A stretch of DNA of 64,000 nt, taken from positions 9,180,001 to 9,244,000 of the forward strand of contig NC_135054.1 in the NCBI RefSeq assembly GCF_051014685.1, read 5' to 3'. Below the pieces are notes generated by a model. The model saw only the letters and a program-made list of their open reading frames with translations, ran no database searches and was not told the origin of the DNA. How positions within the stretch are numbered: position 1 is the first letter of the stretch; each line of letters begins with the position of its first letter. The translations under genes and the position numbers were made by a program. This DNA is from Ptiloglossa arizonensis (Eukaryota; Arthropoda; Insecta; Hymenoptera; Colletidae). Below, in pieces: positions 24,366 through 35,614 of this stretch.

Positions 24366-25060
24366 TTAATATCCTTTTTTTCGTCGAGAAAGGGAGGGGG
24401 GGGGGGCGCATTTAGCATACCCCTTCCCATATGACAGTGCCGGACTACCCCATCGTTCTCTTTTCTAAAAGGCTACAGAAAGGATCCTTCCCCTCGAGAT
24501 AAATTGTGCGTGTGAGGGGTGGTGTGTTCGACAATAAATCGAGCGCCTCGGTTCTCCAGAGGAAATACTGGCGCGAGACGATCGGCTAGGGGGGCCCATA
24601 CAGGGCTAACGAATGGACTCTGTTCTTTGCTGCGGCCAGGTTATGACGAGAGCAGTTACCATTAAGGCATCATTGTTAAGACACCGAAGCACTCATTCTA
24701 TTGTTATTATTTTTATTTTATTCATCTCTTGTGCTGTCTATACTATTACAGATTATATTTAATAGCAATACATGTTTCCCGTTTATATTACTCTGCACAT
24801 GTATCTTTTTTTAGATGGTGTAAGAAAAACGTTAATAATATTGTTATAATCTTCAACTGTGTAGATAATATTGAGGCTCGCTTCGACAGAACAATTACTG
24901 AGAAGTAGTAGGGATAATTGGGTGTGGTAACTTAATGGATAAAAATTGTGACAACCTGAAAGACAGTACTATAGTACTTTTAACTGTTAGAAATAAGTAT
25001 ATTTATTGATCTTACATACGATATACTTAACATTCTTAAATTCATTAATTTTCACAATAT
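24366..25060. other. Intergenic region with GC-rich insert
   Basis: From about 24385 to 24680 base composition switches abruptly to GC-rich, opening with a G-run (AGGGAGGGGGGGGGGGCGCA at 24391) and including CGCGAGACGATCGGCTAGGG near 24575. Flanks are AT-rich. It has no open frame I recognise. A transposon or repeat insertion is possible. The remainder to 25060 is plain AT-rich sequence holding the MRPL50 3' end. Confidence 0.4.
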
Positions 25061-28000
25061 TTAAATTTTAAGCAGATCTTTCAGATATGGGTTTTCCTGC
25101 ATGTGTCCACGGTATTTATCCTTATACCTCAAACCAGTTACTTTAGTTGAACTTTTTGGGAATGCTGTTTTTCCATTAAACATAGTGTCCGTATCTGAAA
25201 TAAATCATAATCATATTATACTATAGTATTTATAATATTATAAACTAGTTTATACTATTATAAACTATATGATAACTCATATATAGTAGCTCCAAAAAGT
25301 TGTCATAAATCAGATTAGTAACAAGTCTTCGAATCTGCACTATTCGAAAAATAATACTAATAAAATACATTCTCGAATAAAATACATTTTTAAAAATACC
25401 CAATGGTTTATTAAACGTTTTAATGCATTTAGTAAGCTTAACCAACGCACGATAATGTATTGAAGAAACTACTAATATTCTTCTTTCACAAATTTAAAAT
25501 ATTTTTTAATGTCGCTACCCTTCTTGCACTAATTGAAAATTCATTAAATATTTATAATACCAAAACTCAATGATACATTGAATAGTATCTACATTAAATA
25601 GTGACTATACATACACGTTTATGACAGAGTCAGTAACGTCACAAATATGTATGCGTAGCGTGCGAAGCTAGACGACCGCCACTTACCTACTGTTTCCGTA
25701 AACTCATCAGTGGTTCACAATCGATTTCTTCCAAGCTGACGTGGAGTCACCCTCGCTTCGCTCAGTGACGAGAGAAAAATTATTCCTACCTAAACCTAAT
25801 TCGTGAAACTTAATACTATTTTAGTAATTACGAATTATGTTAAGGTAGAGCTAGTTTTTCCCTCATCGTTGCACGAAGCAAGTACGATTCCACACACCTA
25901 CCCCGTATCACTTTTCGTTTGGTCCATTTATTATACATAGTTGATTACCACTGTTACCAGTCGTTGCGACGCCACGTGTTCATAGAAACAATAGATAAGT
26001 GACCGCTAGACACTTGCGCACATTGCCGCGCCCGCGTACGTCTAACAAAGAGAGTACAAGGTCTTCGGGTCATCGATTTAGTTTAAATTTTGTAGAATGA
26101 TAGATTTTGCGCCTTTGTTAGTGAAAATATATGATTGTGTGGGTCACTATTTTATAATTTCTTAGATATTTGCGATTGAAGATTTACTATTCCTCAAATG
26201 TACTATTCGAAGTGATTACCACGTAATGGATTAAGCTTACGGCAATGGGTAGAGTTTCTATCCGTCAGACCTATGTGTTCGACTTTGGACACAGATGAAT
26301 ACCTTTTTTTTTTCAAGTATTTTATATTTTGTATTTTGTATCATTTTTTTACAAATGAAAACACATAATGAAGTTTAAATAAATTGCAAGTAATACGGTT
26401 TTGCTTACTATAAAATTGTAAGAGTATTGTTTGCTATAAAAAAAAAAAATGTATAAATTATCCTTAAACGTAAAAACTACAAATACGATCATTTATATAA
26501 ATACTTATTATAAATTGGTTTTTTTTTTGTTCCGCGGTTTTATCGGTCGCTCATCTAGCTTCGTCGTACTTCTCGTCTTGCGTTTATACTAATTGTTCAT
26601 ATTAACGAAATTGATAAGGCCATTCGCGAGCGTCGAAATGAATTCTGTAGTCAGTCACGATCAGTCTTTCGATTCACAACCAACCATAGTATAGTTAAAA
26701 TATATTCACAAGCTTCAACTTCACAATTAATCCAGATTTAACCCTTTTTGTAGGAAAAAAAATGATGAAATAGGATCTGGGTTAAGTCTGACGCGTAAAA
26801 ACTCTAATCCATTGCCGCGAGCCTAATCTATTACATGGTAATCACACGAAATAGAAGTACATTTAAGAAATGGTAAATCTTCGATTGCAAATATCTAAAA
26901 AATTATGGGGGAGAGGCCCACATAATCATATATCTTCACTAACAGGGGTACCAAATTTACCAGTCTGCAAAATTTGAACTAAATCTTGAACTAAGGCAAT
27001 CCGCATATATGTACATGCAGAGGAAAAAGTTATTCCAAATTTTGCCCTTTACAACAATATCAACAAGGGATCGAAATCAATAATTAAGCTAAATTTCTGA
27101 ATAATTATCCTTTCTGTCTTCCTTAAATATGATTATCTCATCGCTATTATACTTTAATCACATTTTTGTCTCAAGAAATCTAATTTGCAAATTCAAATTT
27201 ATGAAGCCAATCTTCGTTAAAAATACAATTATGTTTCCGTATTTTTCTACGAAAAAGATCAGTACTTGTACTTGCACCATTTGCATGACCTGTATCGAAA
27301 GTTTTATCTATTCTACTCATATTGCAAGTTCCAGTAAAATTACTTATTTGGTTTGGTTTTTGAGAATCAAGTTTGATTTTGTTAGAAATTAAGTTTTATA
27401 AACACAAACTCTGTTTATTTCATTAATTTTATAATGAAATATTATTATACTATATAAGATATTTCAAATCATTTGTATATAACTTTAGAGTTAAATTTAA
27501 TACACTAAAATAAGAAAAAAGTTGATATAAACATATGTTCAGTATGACCTTGTTTTCAAATTACAGCTGTTTTTGCATTATACAGGAAATTGTTCCAAGT
27601 AGACACCTTTGGCTCAAATGCAGATATTGTTTGAATTCTGTGGCAACTCTCTTGAAGACACAATTGGAATAACTCAATGTTATCTACTAGGGTGTTGCAA
27701 ACCACAAACTTTAGATCCCTCCACAAATAGAAATCCAGAGGATTTAAGTTTGGCAATCGAGATGGCTAGTTAACTAATCCTTGATAACAGTATTTTATTT
27801 GAATGAAATATGATTTTGTGATGTATTTGATATAGAACTGTAAAGGATTGGTGCTTCTTAAAATTGTAGCACCTAAAATTTCAGTAGTACTCTTTATACT
27901 AATTAATTAAACTTTAGGAATTACTATTGCATTGTGCCCATTTTCTAAAGATGCAGCTTTTGTAGTTTGCACAACATATATTGATCAGGAAAGAATAAAA

Positions 28001-31000
28001 CTGTATATGATCTTATAGTAAAAGGGCATCACCCTCTTTCTTGGACCATTATTTAAAAACTGTGTAGTACCACATTAAAAATGATCACTAGCAAGAAAAT
28101 GAGCTATATTAAAAGTCAACTTACCGGGATGGAACCGATTATAAGCATACTGAATATGCAAATTTTTTGGTAAGTCTAGATTCTTCATCATATCCAGTGG
28201 AGTAGAATTAGATACTGGCGTCTGATAGAATTCTTTTAAATCACCTAGAACATAAAACATATTTTAGAGTTTAGTATGTTTGAACAACATATTAGAATAA
28301 AATTGGATGAATTGTTGAAAATACAAATGATACTTCCAGCTAACTTATTTAACAACTACTTGTTATACAGAAAAATGTTTTAAACAAAAGTTGTAGAATA
28401 TGATGTGGAGCTCATACTAGTATGATTAATATGCAATTTACTGTGTTTTTTTTATAGAGATATAAAGATTAATTTGAATTTGTCAATTATAATATATAAT
28501 ATATAAAATTTTATGTCTGCTAGTGAAAAAGATATGAAAAATTGAGTAAAAAACTATAAGGATGTATGGACCTGGAAACTAACAATTATCAAGATATTAT
28601 GTTTCAATATGATGATAAACTTTTGTGAATGTAAAATTTATACTCTCCAAACACCATGCCTCTAGATTACCTCCATTCAAAGTATTTCAAAGAAAGTCTA
28701 CCTAACCCAAACCAGTGACACCCAAAGATACGAGAATCCATATTATTACAACATGTAATGTTGTAAATCACAAAACATTTGAATATGTGTTATTAGTACT
28801 TATTCAAAGAGTATGCACATGTGTTGATCATTTTGAGCATTTTTTACATTAAACATTATTTAAAGAATATCTCAGTAAGTGATAGTTTCTAAACCCATAT
28901 ATCCTTATAGTTTTCTACTCAATTTTTTCATTCATTTCATTCATTCACAAAGTCAAATTTTATACATTATAATTGAAAATTCAAGGTAATCTTCATATCT
29001 CAATAAAAAAAACAAAGTAGAAATAACCAATTATAGCAGTGTGTTGACCACTTTATATTCTACAACTTTTGTTTGAAACCTTTTTTCACGTAACAAATGG
29101 TTTTCAAATAATGTAACTGATAGATCTTGGTGGACAAGCTAATACAATTCATAAATTGTAATACACCTCCTGAAACTGTGATTAAATACCCATGACTTAT
29201 TAACAAATACGCGTGTAATTCAAATGACTCTTTTAACATAATTTATTATTACTTATGTTTTCCAAACTTAAATTACATGAAAATCATATCCATTTGTAAT
29301 ATTCTTCCAATGGTTTGCCAGAATTACAATTGTTTCAAATACCATTTAGATTCACAAGGCAGATGGATATTATAAGTGGAAATAATTCTCAAAAATCAAC
29401 TTGATAAAATACAATTTCATAATTAAGTAACTATAAGCAATATATTAGAAAAGAACCTTTTTATTGAGAAATAAAACTGGTACAGCTAATACAAATAAAA
29501 TTAATGAATAATTAGAAATAAGTATTGTATAATAAAATTGTATGAAAGAAAAAAAGTAGTGCAGATAATAATGTTACAACATTTTCTTAAGTTTTTGACA
29601 CTAAAATTGCTAAAATATTAAATTTAGAAAAAGAAAATGATATATGTGTATATAGTTATGTACTGCTGGCCAAATGTTTGAAACTACTACACAAAAGAAA
29701 TATTACACACAGTTATGTGATTACCTATTGAAGGATATTGATAGAAAATTAATTTTTTTTATTATTTTGAGCAGTTTACTATGTATTGACAAGGATACAT
29801 ACAGTTCACATACAAGTCAATGTTATAAAATAATTTTGTGCCAGTACATCCTTAAAGAACTTCTTCATCAAAAAATATCCTTCTTTGAATTTCTTTACAA
29901 CCTGAACAATTTTAGATATCCATTGAATTAATTTTTCAATTATCTTTTAAGTAATGTTCTTCTAACATACATTTAGTAGTTCCAGAAGTATTGTTTTGTT
30001 AGTATTTCCCAATTGTCTAATATACACTTTAAGAGGATTAACTACTTATACTAATATTTTGTAAATAAAACTGTAAGAGTACACAGACAGAGAATAGTAA
30101 TAGTGTAATCTGTATTGTCCATTTTTAGATGCAGATTAAAACAACAAAACCATTAGGCTCACCTTCCAGTAATTGTACTATAAAATATAATAATGAATAA
30201 GATAGTTCCAAACTTTTGGTTGGCAGTGTATACACAAATATGCAGATAAATTGAATAATGTAGTTTCAATAATTCAAAGTATTTGATATGAAATCAAATC
30301 AGTCTTAAATTGCCAAAACTTCTGAGTAAATGCAATTAATAAAATAAAATATAAAATTCTTATTTATGTAAAATTTGGATCAGAGAAATAGATATAATGG
30401 AGAGTTGAATTATTGAAAATTGCTTTGTATAAATAGTCAAAACAATGAAAATTTTTTAAACAACTATTAAAAAATGCTTACCAATTGTTTCAATATAGCA
30501 TAATGTAGAATTTGGTATGGAATGTTGAAGTACCTCCTCACATGCTATGAAAAGATTGAAACGTTGCAACGGATCATTAAGTTTCGTTTCATTGTTTATT
30601 GAAATTGCTTGCTCGTCACATATTTTATTTATTTGATCAGATACATTCTTAGGAGGATTATATGAATCATAACTTCTCAGAAATCTGAAATAAGTAGAGC
30701 AAGATATATTTTTATTTTGTTTGAGACTTATTAAAAAATTGATAATGATAATATTAACATATCTTTGAAAATAAATATTCTAACACTTTCATTGTACTTT
30801 AAAAGAATAAATATTTATATTTTTTATTAGATTATTTTATCCAAATTATAATTTTGAAAAATTCAAAATTCTTAAAATTCGTTTATTGTACTTACTCATG
30901 CATTTTTAGAATTTTTCATTTGTCTTTATTTTTTTTTTAAAATTAAGTTTAAACAAATTTTTCTATTTTACATACCAATACAATTATTGATATTATTTGA

Positions 31001-34000
31001 TTCTTTTTTATTATACTTATCAATTTTTATCTTAACGTAACAAAAACTTATGTGAAAAATTTTGAATATGCGTTAATTCTTACACTCGAAAATAGTGTTT
31101 TTTTATCCTGTGCAATTAAATATTATAATAATTACTAGGTTACAATTGCATTTAGAACATAAGTTAATTTTGATTATTAAATAATAAAAGTTTTACACAA
31201 AGAATTATTGTTTATCAACATTAAAAATTTGTATACATAAATATCCACAAACGTCAGTATAAAAAAAAAATTAAATACTTAAAACATTAATATTATAAGA
31301 CAGTATGAAAAAGAAAATGTGTTAACTATACATTTTTTTCAGTTATGCATTATCGAGGATAAATGAAATTTAATATTTAATTAATAGTTAATAAAATTAA
31401 ACACGTTAAATTTATCCAATAAAACCGTAGTCTTATTATATCTAAAATTTCACTTCTGTTTTACCATAACTGTACCAAATTTTGAAAATATCGATTTTAC
31501 GAGAGGTACTTATTTCGTAAAAGATGTATTTCGATAAAATACGAAATATTATAATTTTAACTTAGAAATTGTTTACAAATGCAATATTAATCATTGTTAC
31601 ATTTTTTACCTAAAAATATAAAAAACCTTCCTTTTTCTAATTATACTTTCTTTTTATTGTTAACACGATTGTAATAAGTATTAATAAGAGATACAGAATC
31701 AATAATGAGAATGAAAATCATTTTGCAATTATCACAGAACGTTTTACAGAAATTGTACATTTAATTAATTCTCGATATTGTTAATACGCGGCTTTAAAAC
31801 TATTCTTTTGTTTTTGGTCATTTGGTTCTTAAATAAATTAGCAGACAAATATTGATAAAAAAGTTATCAGTAACAGTAAATTAATTTTTTTTATTCTTTA
31901 CAAGCGACATAACATATCAGAGTTGATTAAGCAGTAAAAAGTAATTTTATCGTTTTTGTTTAAACCTTCTAAAGTGTATCAAATTTGTATTTCTTTTTGA
32001 AGTGACTTTTGTAACTATTGAGGTTACTTTATATCACATCTAGTGAAACAAACATGTACAATTATTAATTTTATATTCTTTGATTTTTAAATTTGGTTTT
32101 AAACGATTATCAGTCAAACACGTATAAAATACCTACGAATGTTTTTACTCAGCGAATACGATCAAGAACAAACAATAGAAAGAATTCCATAGAAACATGT
32201 CTTACGACATGTTCACTTTTTTAAATTGCATAAAATCTGCAAAAGAGTAATTATTTTAAAAATAAATACAACGACAAATTAATATTTGTGGCTTAATATT
32301 CACGAAGAAACTATGTAGATAGAATCAAGCTACTGTACAATGATGATATTAAACTCAACGTTTTTTTTTCAGTATATTATTTAATTAATGTCTTATTTAT
32401 TTTTGTATCATAAATAATTTTATGCATAGTGTTCCTCTACATGCCACATTGAAAATATGCATTCGTAACATAGTTCTTCATAAAGCAATTGATTCTCTTA
32501 CTGTTCTTAACAATGTAATTCATTTTCTACAAACTATAAACGCGAATTGTCCATAAGTTACGTTAAATATTTAACCATGACCCTGGAAAACAATCCGAAA
32601 ACAGAATGATTTGTAAAAATTTAAGTTTTTGCCTTTTTGGCGAAAGATAGCAGAATATAACCACTTTAAGAATCTAGAAAGTTGAATTCCGTAGTTGGGG
32701 TTAAGATCACCTATTATAAATATGACTTCGACTATTATAAATAAAAATATTGTGGACACATTGTATTGTTGAGTGGATTCTAAATGTAAGTGACTGACAA
32801 AGAAGTCATTAATTTTCAATTTTCCAGTTATTTTTCGTAACATTTTTGATTGTATTGTTTAAAGAAAGTTGTATCTACTAGCAGGTAGTTTATAAAATAG
32901 CCTCCGCAAATATTTCATAGTTTTCTCCTGAAAAATAGCAGGGATGTACTCTTAATGGTACTACTAGTTTTTTGAAAACTATCTTTGCCGATAACCATTG
33001 ATTTCGCACATTGCAAATCAATATTATTTCCTCTAGATTATCTCAACACAACTCGCGCCAAACTTTTCATACAGTGTACAAGATTTCGGTTACTGGAGGA
33101 AACGCGGCAAGCAAGGCTTCCTTTAGAAGAGGAGGGTAATGGAGCGACGGGGAAGGGAAAGAGAAGGGACAAGATCGATGTCCAACGACCGTACAGTGGT
33201 GCCCTCAGTTGTATTTTCTCAGGAACAGTTATGGCTAATATTGGCCAGGAACGAAATCGAGAATGAAAAAACCCTGTGACTATGAAAATTTTTAGTATTC
33301 TCACAAAAATTGTTTTTGAAATTGAAATTATTATAGTTATTTGGTTAAATTCATAAAATTCGTTAATTTTGCTCATACTATAATGGGTTAAAAAAGAAAT
33401 GTAAGCATACAAATTTTTGATGTCTCGTTATGTTTTTAACAACTCTTAAAATATATTTAGGGAAAATTAATTCGTTGAGAAAATCAGAGTTGTCTCATTT
33501 TTCTTTTTGTACGTGTGTAACTTAATCTACACAGCTGCCTACAATGATTTGTAAATGTTAATTACAAGACAAAGAGATTTGATATACGAAACGGGTGTTC
33601 TCAATAAAAACTGGCACAACCAGAGAACAAAAATATATTGAGATTTAATTATCTTCTACACTCTGTTTTTGTCGTAAATGTATTTAACTTAATGACCTTA
33701 CTTAAATTAACAATTATATGCACGAACTATGGTATATACTTAACAAATACAATTCAAAAATTATAAATTTCATTTGTATTTAATAAAATGTATAGAGCTA
33801 CATTTTTTGCTTTAAAATAAATTCGTAAAGTAAATACTATGTTTTGAAAATAAAAAATATTTTAAAGTTACACAGTGGAAGACAATTCTCGTGATCAATG
33901 GAAAGTCTCATATAGCGGTACAAAAGGGTACGGTCAGCCGTTATGTCACACGTAAAGGTGGAATCCAATTCAGCATATAGATATTCACAAATCTGAATCT

Positions 34001-34849
34001 ATTCAATGCTTACGTATAATTTTGTTAGAATTATCTGGCACTTCAAAGAATAATTAATATTTTGTTTTATATACTTGCATAGTACTTGGTAAAACACAAT
34101 TGATATTAAAATAAAACGATAGCACGTTCGGCCCAAAAATAAAAATAATCTAAATTTAGTAATTAAAAATTTTATTTAAGTGCTTCAACCTATTTAAATT
34201 TGTATTAATTATACAATATGATGTATAATAATTCAATATTTGTGGGAATGTAATGTTCCATTATTTATGCTATTAAATAGTAGCATTATATTAAAGTAAA
34301 ATAGTTCTAAAAAGGTTTCCATCAATTTCGATTTCATTTTGTCGTTATATTAATATTTTTCAGAGTCCACGTTAAAAAATTCAAATATATTCTATTAGAT
34401 CATAATTCTACTTTTAAACATAATAATTCTATTTTTGCTAACAGTATATAGTAAATTATTCAAACATTTCCTGTCAGGTTTGGATATTGTTTGCGATATT
34501 CTTGATCCCATCCCTAGTCACATGTATCTAGCGAATAATGAGTTGCACAAGAGAGTCGAACAGGGGCACCGGGAATGCAAGCGTCTGCCCTGAGAAGCTG
34601 TCAAATCTGGTAGCTCATTGGCTAGCATCAGAAGGAGAGGTGGCAAACGGCAATATGGCCATAGTGTATCCTCTGCCAGTTAGTAAGCGGTGCGACGTAA
34701 AGCGTATATTTCGATCGAATTCGTACGTGAGCTAACTAACTTACTTACCCTTTGCAAGAAAGAGACTTCTGCTCATTTTCAAAGGTGGCCCTCACGTTCT
34801 TGACGCGTTTTTTGCTCTTGAAGCGCGTTATATTATATCGCAGGCTTGT
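25061..34849 (-). CDS. MRPL50: Mitochondrial ribosomal protein L50 (start exon not found)
   Basis: Four phase-compatible exons on the minus strand: 34849-34749 (probable), 30684-30482, 28244-28125 and 25194-25061, giving 185 residues to the TAA plus a missing start exon. Exon two reads FLRSYDSYNPPKNV and then LQRFNLFIACEEVLQHSIPNS, paralleling the RSRAYTPPEDL and [20 protein letters not shown] stretches of human MRPL50. Exon three reads LKEFYQTPVSNSTPLDMMK and LDLPKNLHIQYAY, paralleling LDFYNVPI and NLPPNLKITWSY. The last exon adds the insect-type tail RFHPDTDTMFNGKTAFPKSS. The protein is a structural subunit of the large mitochondrial ribosomal subunit. Junction codons are G|GT for G and G|AT for D. 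Introns are long (about 4.1, 2.2 and 2.9 kb) and loaded with transposon relics. Confidence 0.85.
26058..26995. mobile_element. Inverted-repeat element with about 215-bp arms, MRPL50 intron
   Basis: The left arm (about 26058-26273) and right arm (about 26783-26995) are reverse complements with roughly 20% divergence. ATATTTGCGATTGAAGATTT (26166) matches AAATCTTCGATTGCAAATAT (26875) inverted, and TTAGTTTAAATTTTG near 26078 matches CAAAATTTGAACTAA near 26968. The interior is about 510 bases with no recognisable protein. It lies in the last MRPL50 intron. Arm length and size suit a non-autonomous DNA transposon. Exact ends and target duplication could not be fixed by eye. Confidence 0.85.
27540..27775 (-). 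pseudogene. Tc1/mariner-type transposase C-terminal relic
   Basis: On the minus strand, PSRLPNLNPLDFYLWRDLK followed by CNTLVDNIELFQL matches the hallmark end of many insect Tc1/mariner transposases (SPDLNPLDFFLWG...), the region around the third catalytic acidic residue. The codon before PSR is TAG where the family has tryptophan. Only about 65 codons survive. It sits in the last MRPL50 intron between two inverted-repeat elements and may once have belonged to one of them. Confidence 0.8.
28296..29158. mobile_element. Long foldback element, MRPL50 intron
   Basis: Two long arms, about 28296-28580 and 28884-29158, are reverse complements with 20-25% divergence. AAACAAAAGTTGTAGAATAT (28383) matches ATATTCTACAACTTTTGTTT (29056) inverted, and AAAAATTGAGTAAAAAACTA (28535) pairs with TAGTTTTCTACTCAATTTTT inverted near 28910. 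The loop is about 300 bases. The element lies in the middle MRPL50 intron. It has no coding content that I can see; a foldback or MITE relic is likely. Confidence 0.85.
29663..30228. mobile_element. Tc1-like MITE, 566 bp, TA-flanked
   Basis: The left end CTGCTGGCCAAATGTTTGAA (29663) and the reverse complement of the right end, CACTGCCAACCAAAAGTTTG (from 30228), are alike and match the terminal consensus of Tc1-family elements (near CAGTGCTGGCCAAAAGTTTGG). TA dinucleotides flank both ends (29661-29662 and 30229-30230), as expected for Tc1/mariner insertion. The AT-rich interior holds no transposase. It lies in the middle MRPL50 intron, beside the long foldback. Confidence 0.85.
31000..34500. 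other. Large AT-rich MRPL50 first intron
   Basis: Apart from a GC-richer patch at about 33040-33270 with no recognisable product, I see nothing definite in this stretch. It lies between the probable 5' exon (34749-34849) and the 30482-30684 exon of MRPL50. Confidence 0.45.
34749..34849 (-). CDS. MRPL50: Probable upstream exon of MRPL50
   Basis: After the acceptor ATTTTACAG the minus strand reads TSLRYNITRFKSKKRVKNV and ends EQKSLSCKG before a perfect donor, GTAAGTAAG. The exon ends two bases into a codon, exactly what the exon at 30684 needs, and the join reads SLSCKGFLRSYD, like the SLAARGFLR stretch that I recall from fly L50. The basic, hydroxylated composition suits a mitochondrial presequence. 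No in-frame ATG precedes it before a TGA at about 34960, so a further 5' exon must carry the start. The acceptor tract is weak. Confidence 0.55.
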
Positions 34850-34949
34850 CTGTAAAATGACGGTGGTCTCGTTAGTGCGCGTTGCATACAAATTGAATTT
34901 TCGAACTCCCGGCCAGGAATGTTTTGTGATAGTGGTGATTAAAAGGTGC

Positions 34950-35276
34950 ACGTGAAGTGTTCACACTAACCGTGTTTACGGCAAGGATACGGGATGTACT
35001 TTTCGATAGATTTGCGAGTAAACCATGCCTGATGAGCGCCGCCATCTTCTTCCTCGTCGTTGAAGCGAACTGCGCGTGTGAGCGGTAGGGGGCACCTCGG
35101 GCGGCTGCGCTTGTTGTTTCCCATCGTCCGCCATTTTACGGTCGCCATTGAGAAGTGAAAACCCTCCTAAATGTTCTCGAATAATAGCGGCCTCGCCGTG
35201 TGATTTTCGGGGCTGAGAGAGGCGCGTCGCCGCGAGAAGTGTTGCTAATGAGTGTACGGCTTACGATGGAGAAGCC
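34950..35276. promoter_or_regulatory. CpG-rich skuld 5' UTR / shared promoter with YY1/PHO-type motifs
   Basis: GC content rises sharply here. GCCGCCATCTT at 35038-35048 is an excellent match to the YY1/Pleiohomeotic motif, and CCGCCATTTT at 35129-35138 is a second, weaker one; such motifs often sit just downstream of housekeeping transcription starts. The region separates the MRPL50 5' exon (minus) from the skuld start (plus), so it probably drives both. No TATA box is evident. Confidence 0.6.
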
Positions 35277-35280
35277 ATGA
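35248..35280 (+). promoter_or_regulatory. Upstream ORF overlapping the skuld start codon
   Basis: A 10-codon frame (MSVRLTMEKP) begins with ATG at 35248 and ends with TGA at 35278-35280. Its stop overlaps the skuld ATG (35277) as ATGA. This arrangement can permit termination-coupled reinitiation and would lower translation of the main frame. It is visible directly in the sequence; whether it lies in the mature 5' UTR depends on the transcription start. Confidence 0.6.
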
Positions 35281-35345
35281 CGCATCCGTCGCATCAAACA
35301 AACGGCGCTAGCCTGGAGGACTGCCACACAAATTTCTTCGCACTG
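35277..35345 (+). CDS. skd: Mediator subunit 13 (skuld), first coding exon
   Basis: The exon encodes 23 residues, MTHPSHQTNGASLEDCHTNF then FAL, and ends in phase 0 at the strong donor GTGAGT. From memory Drosophila Skuld starts MTHQNHQTNGASLEDCHTNF and then FAL, and human MED13 starts with a similar NGASLEDCHCN block, so identification is firm despite the short length. MED13 links the CDK8 kinase module to core Mediator and regulates RNA polymerase II transcription in the nucleus. The next exon, expected to encode a DLCGIKW-like stretch, was not found in the remaining 28.6 kb, so the first intron probably runs past the end of the window. The start ATG lies in a CpG-rich promoter region after a short uORF. 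Confidence 0.92.
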
Positions 35346-35614
35346 GTGAGTGATCAGTGAGCCCACTCTTCACAAGAGTCGGAGCGCATACCTTCTCCGT
35401 GTTTGAAGTTTTGAACATACGGGGTTTTAGTTTTGCTAGACGGAAACTAGTTGTCCAACGACTGCTTAAAGGTTCTGTATAACGTCGTGAGTATAAGTCG
35501 CCCGGGTTAACCTATATATCGGAGAATTCCCGTGGGCAGTACTCGATCGTTCGTTGTCGACGTCGGTGTTGTGTATCGCGGCACTCCCCTCCCCTCCCTG
35601 CTGCCAATGGAGTA

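Noticed and set aside
26221..26290. tRNA-like stretch (GGGTAGAGT...GTTCGACTT)
   Set aside because: No closing acceptor stem or proper D and T arms can be formed, and the segment is part of the inverted-repeat arm of the MITE at 26058.
32571..32843. 90-codon minus-strand frame considered as an MRPL50 5' exon
   Set aside because: The hydrophobic sequence does not resemble MRPL50, and the exon at 34749 fits phase and motif better.
34966..35366. Minus-strand frames opposite the skuld promoter and first exon, one looking like a mitochondrial presequence
   Set aside because: They lie antisense to the skuld 5' UTR and exon. I found no donor joining either in phase to the 34849 exon, so they remain unproven.
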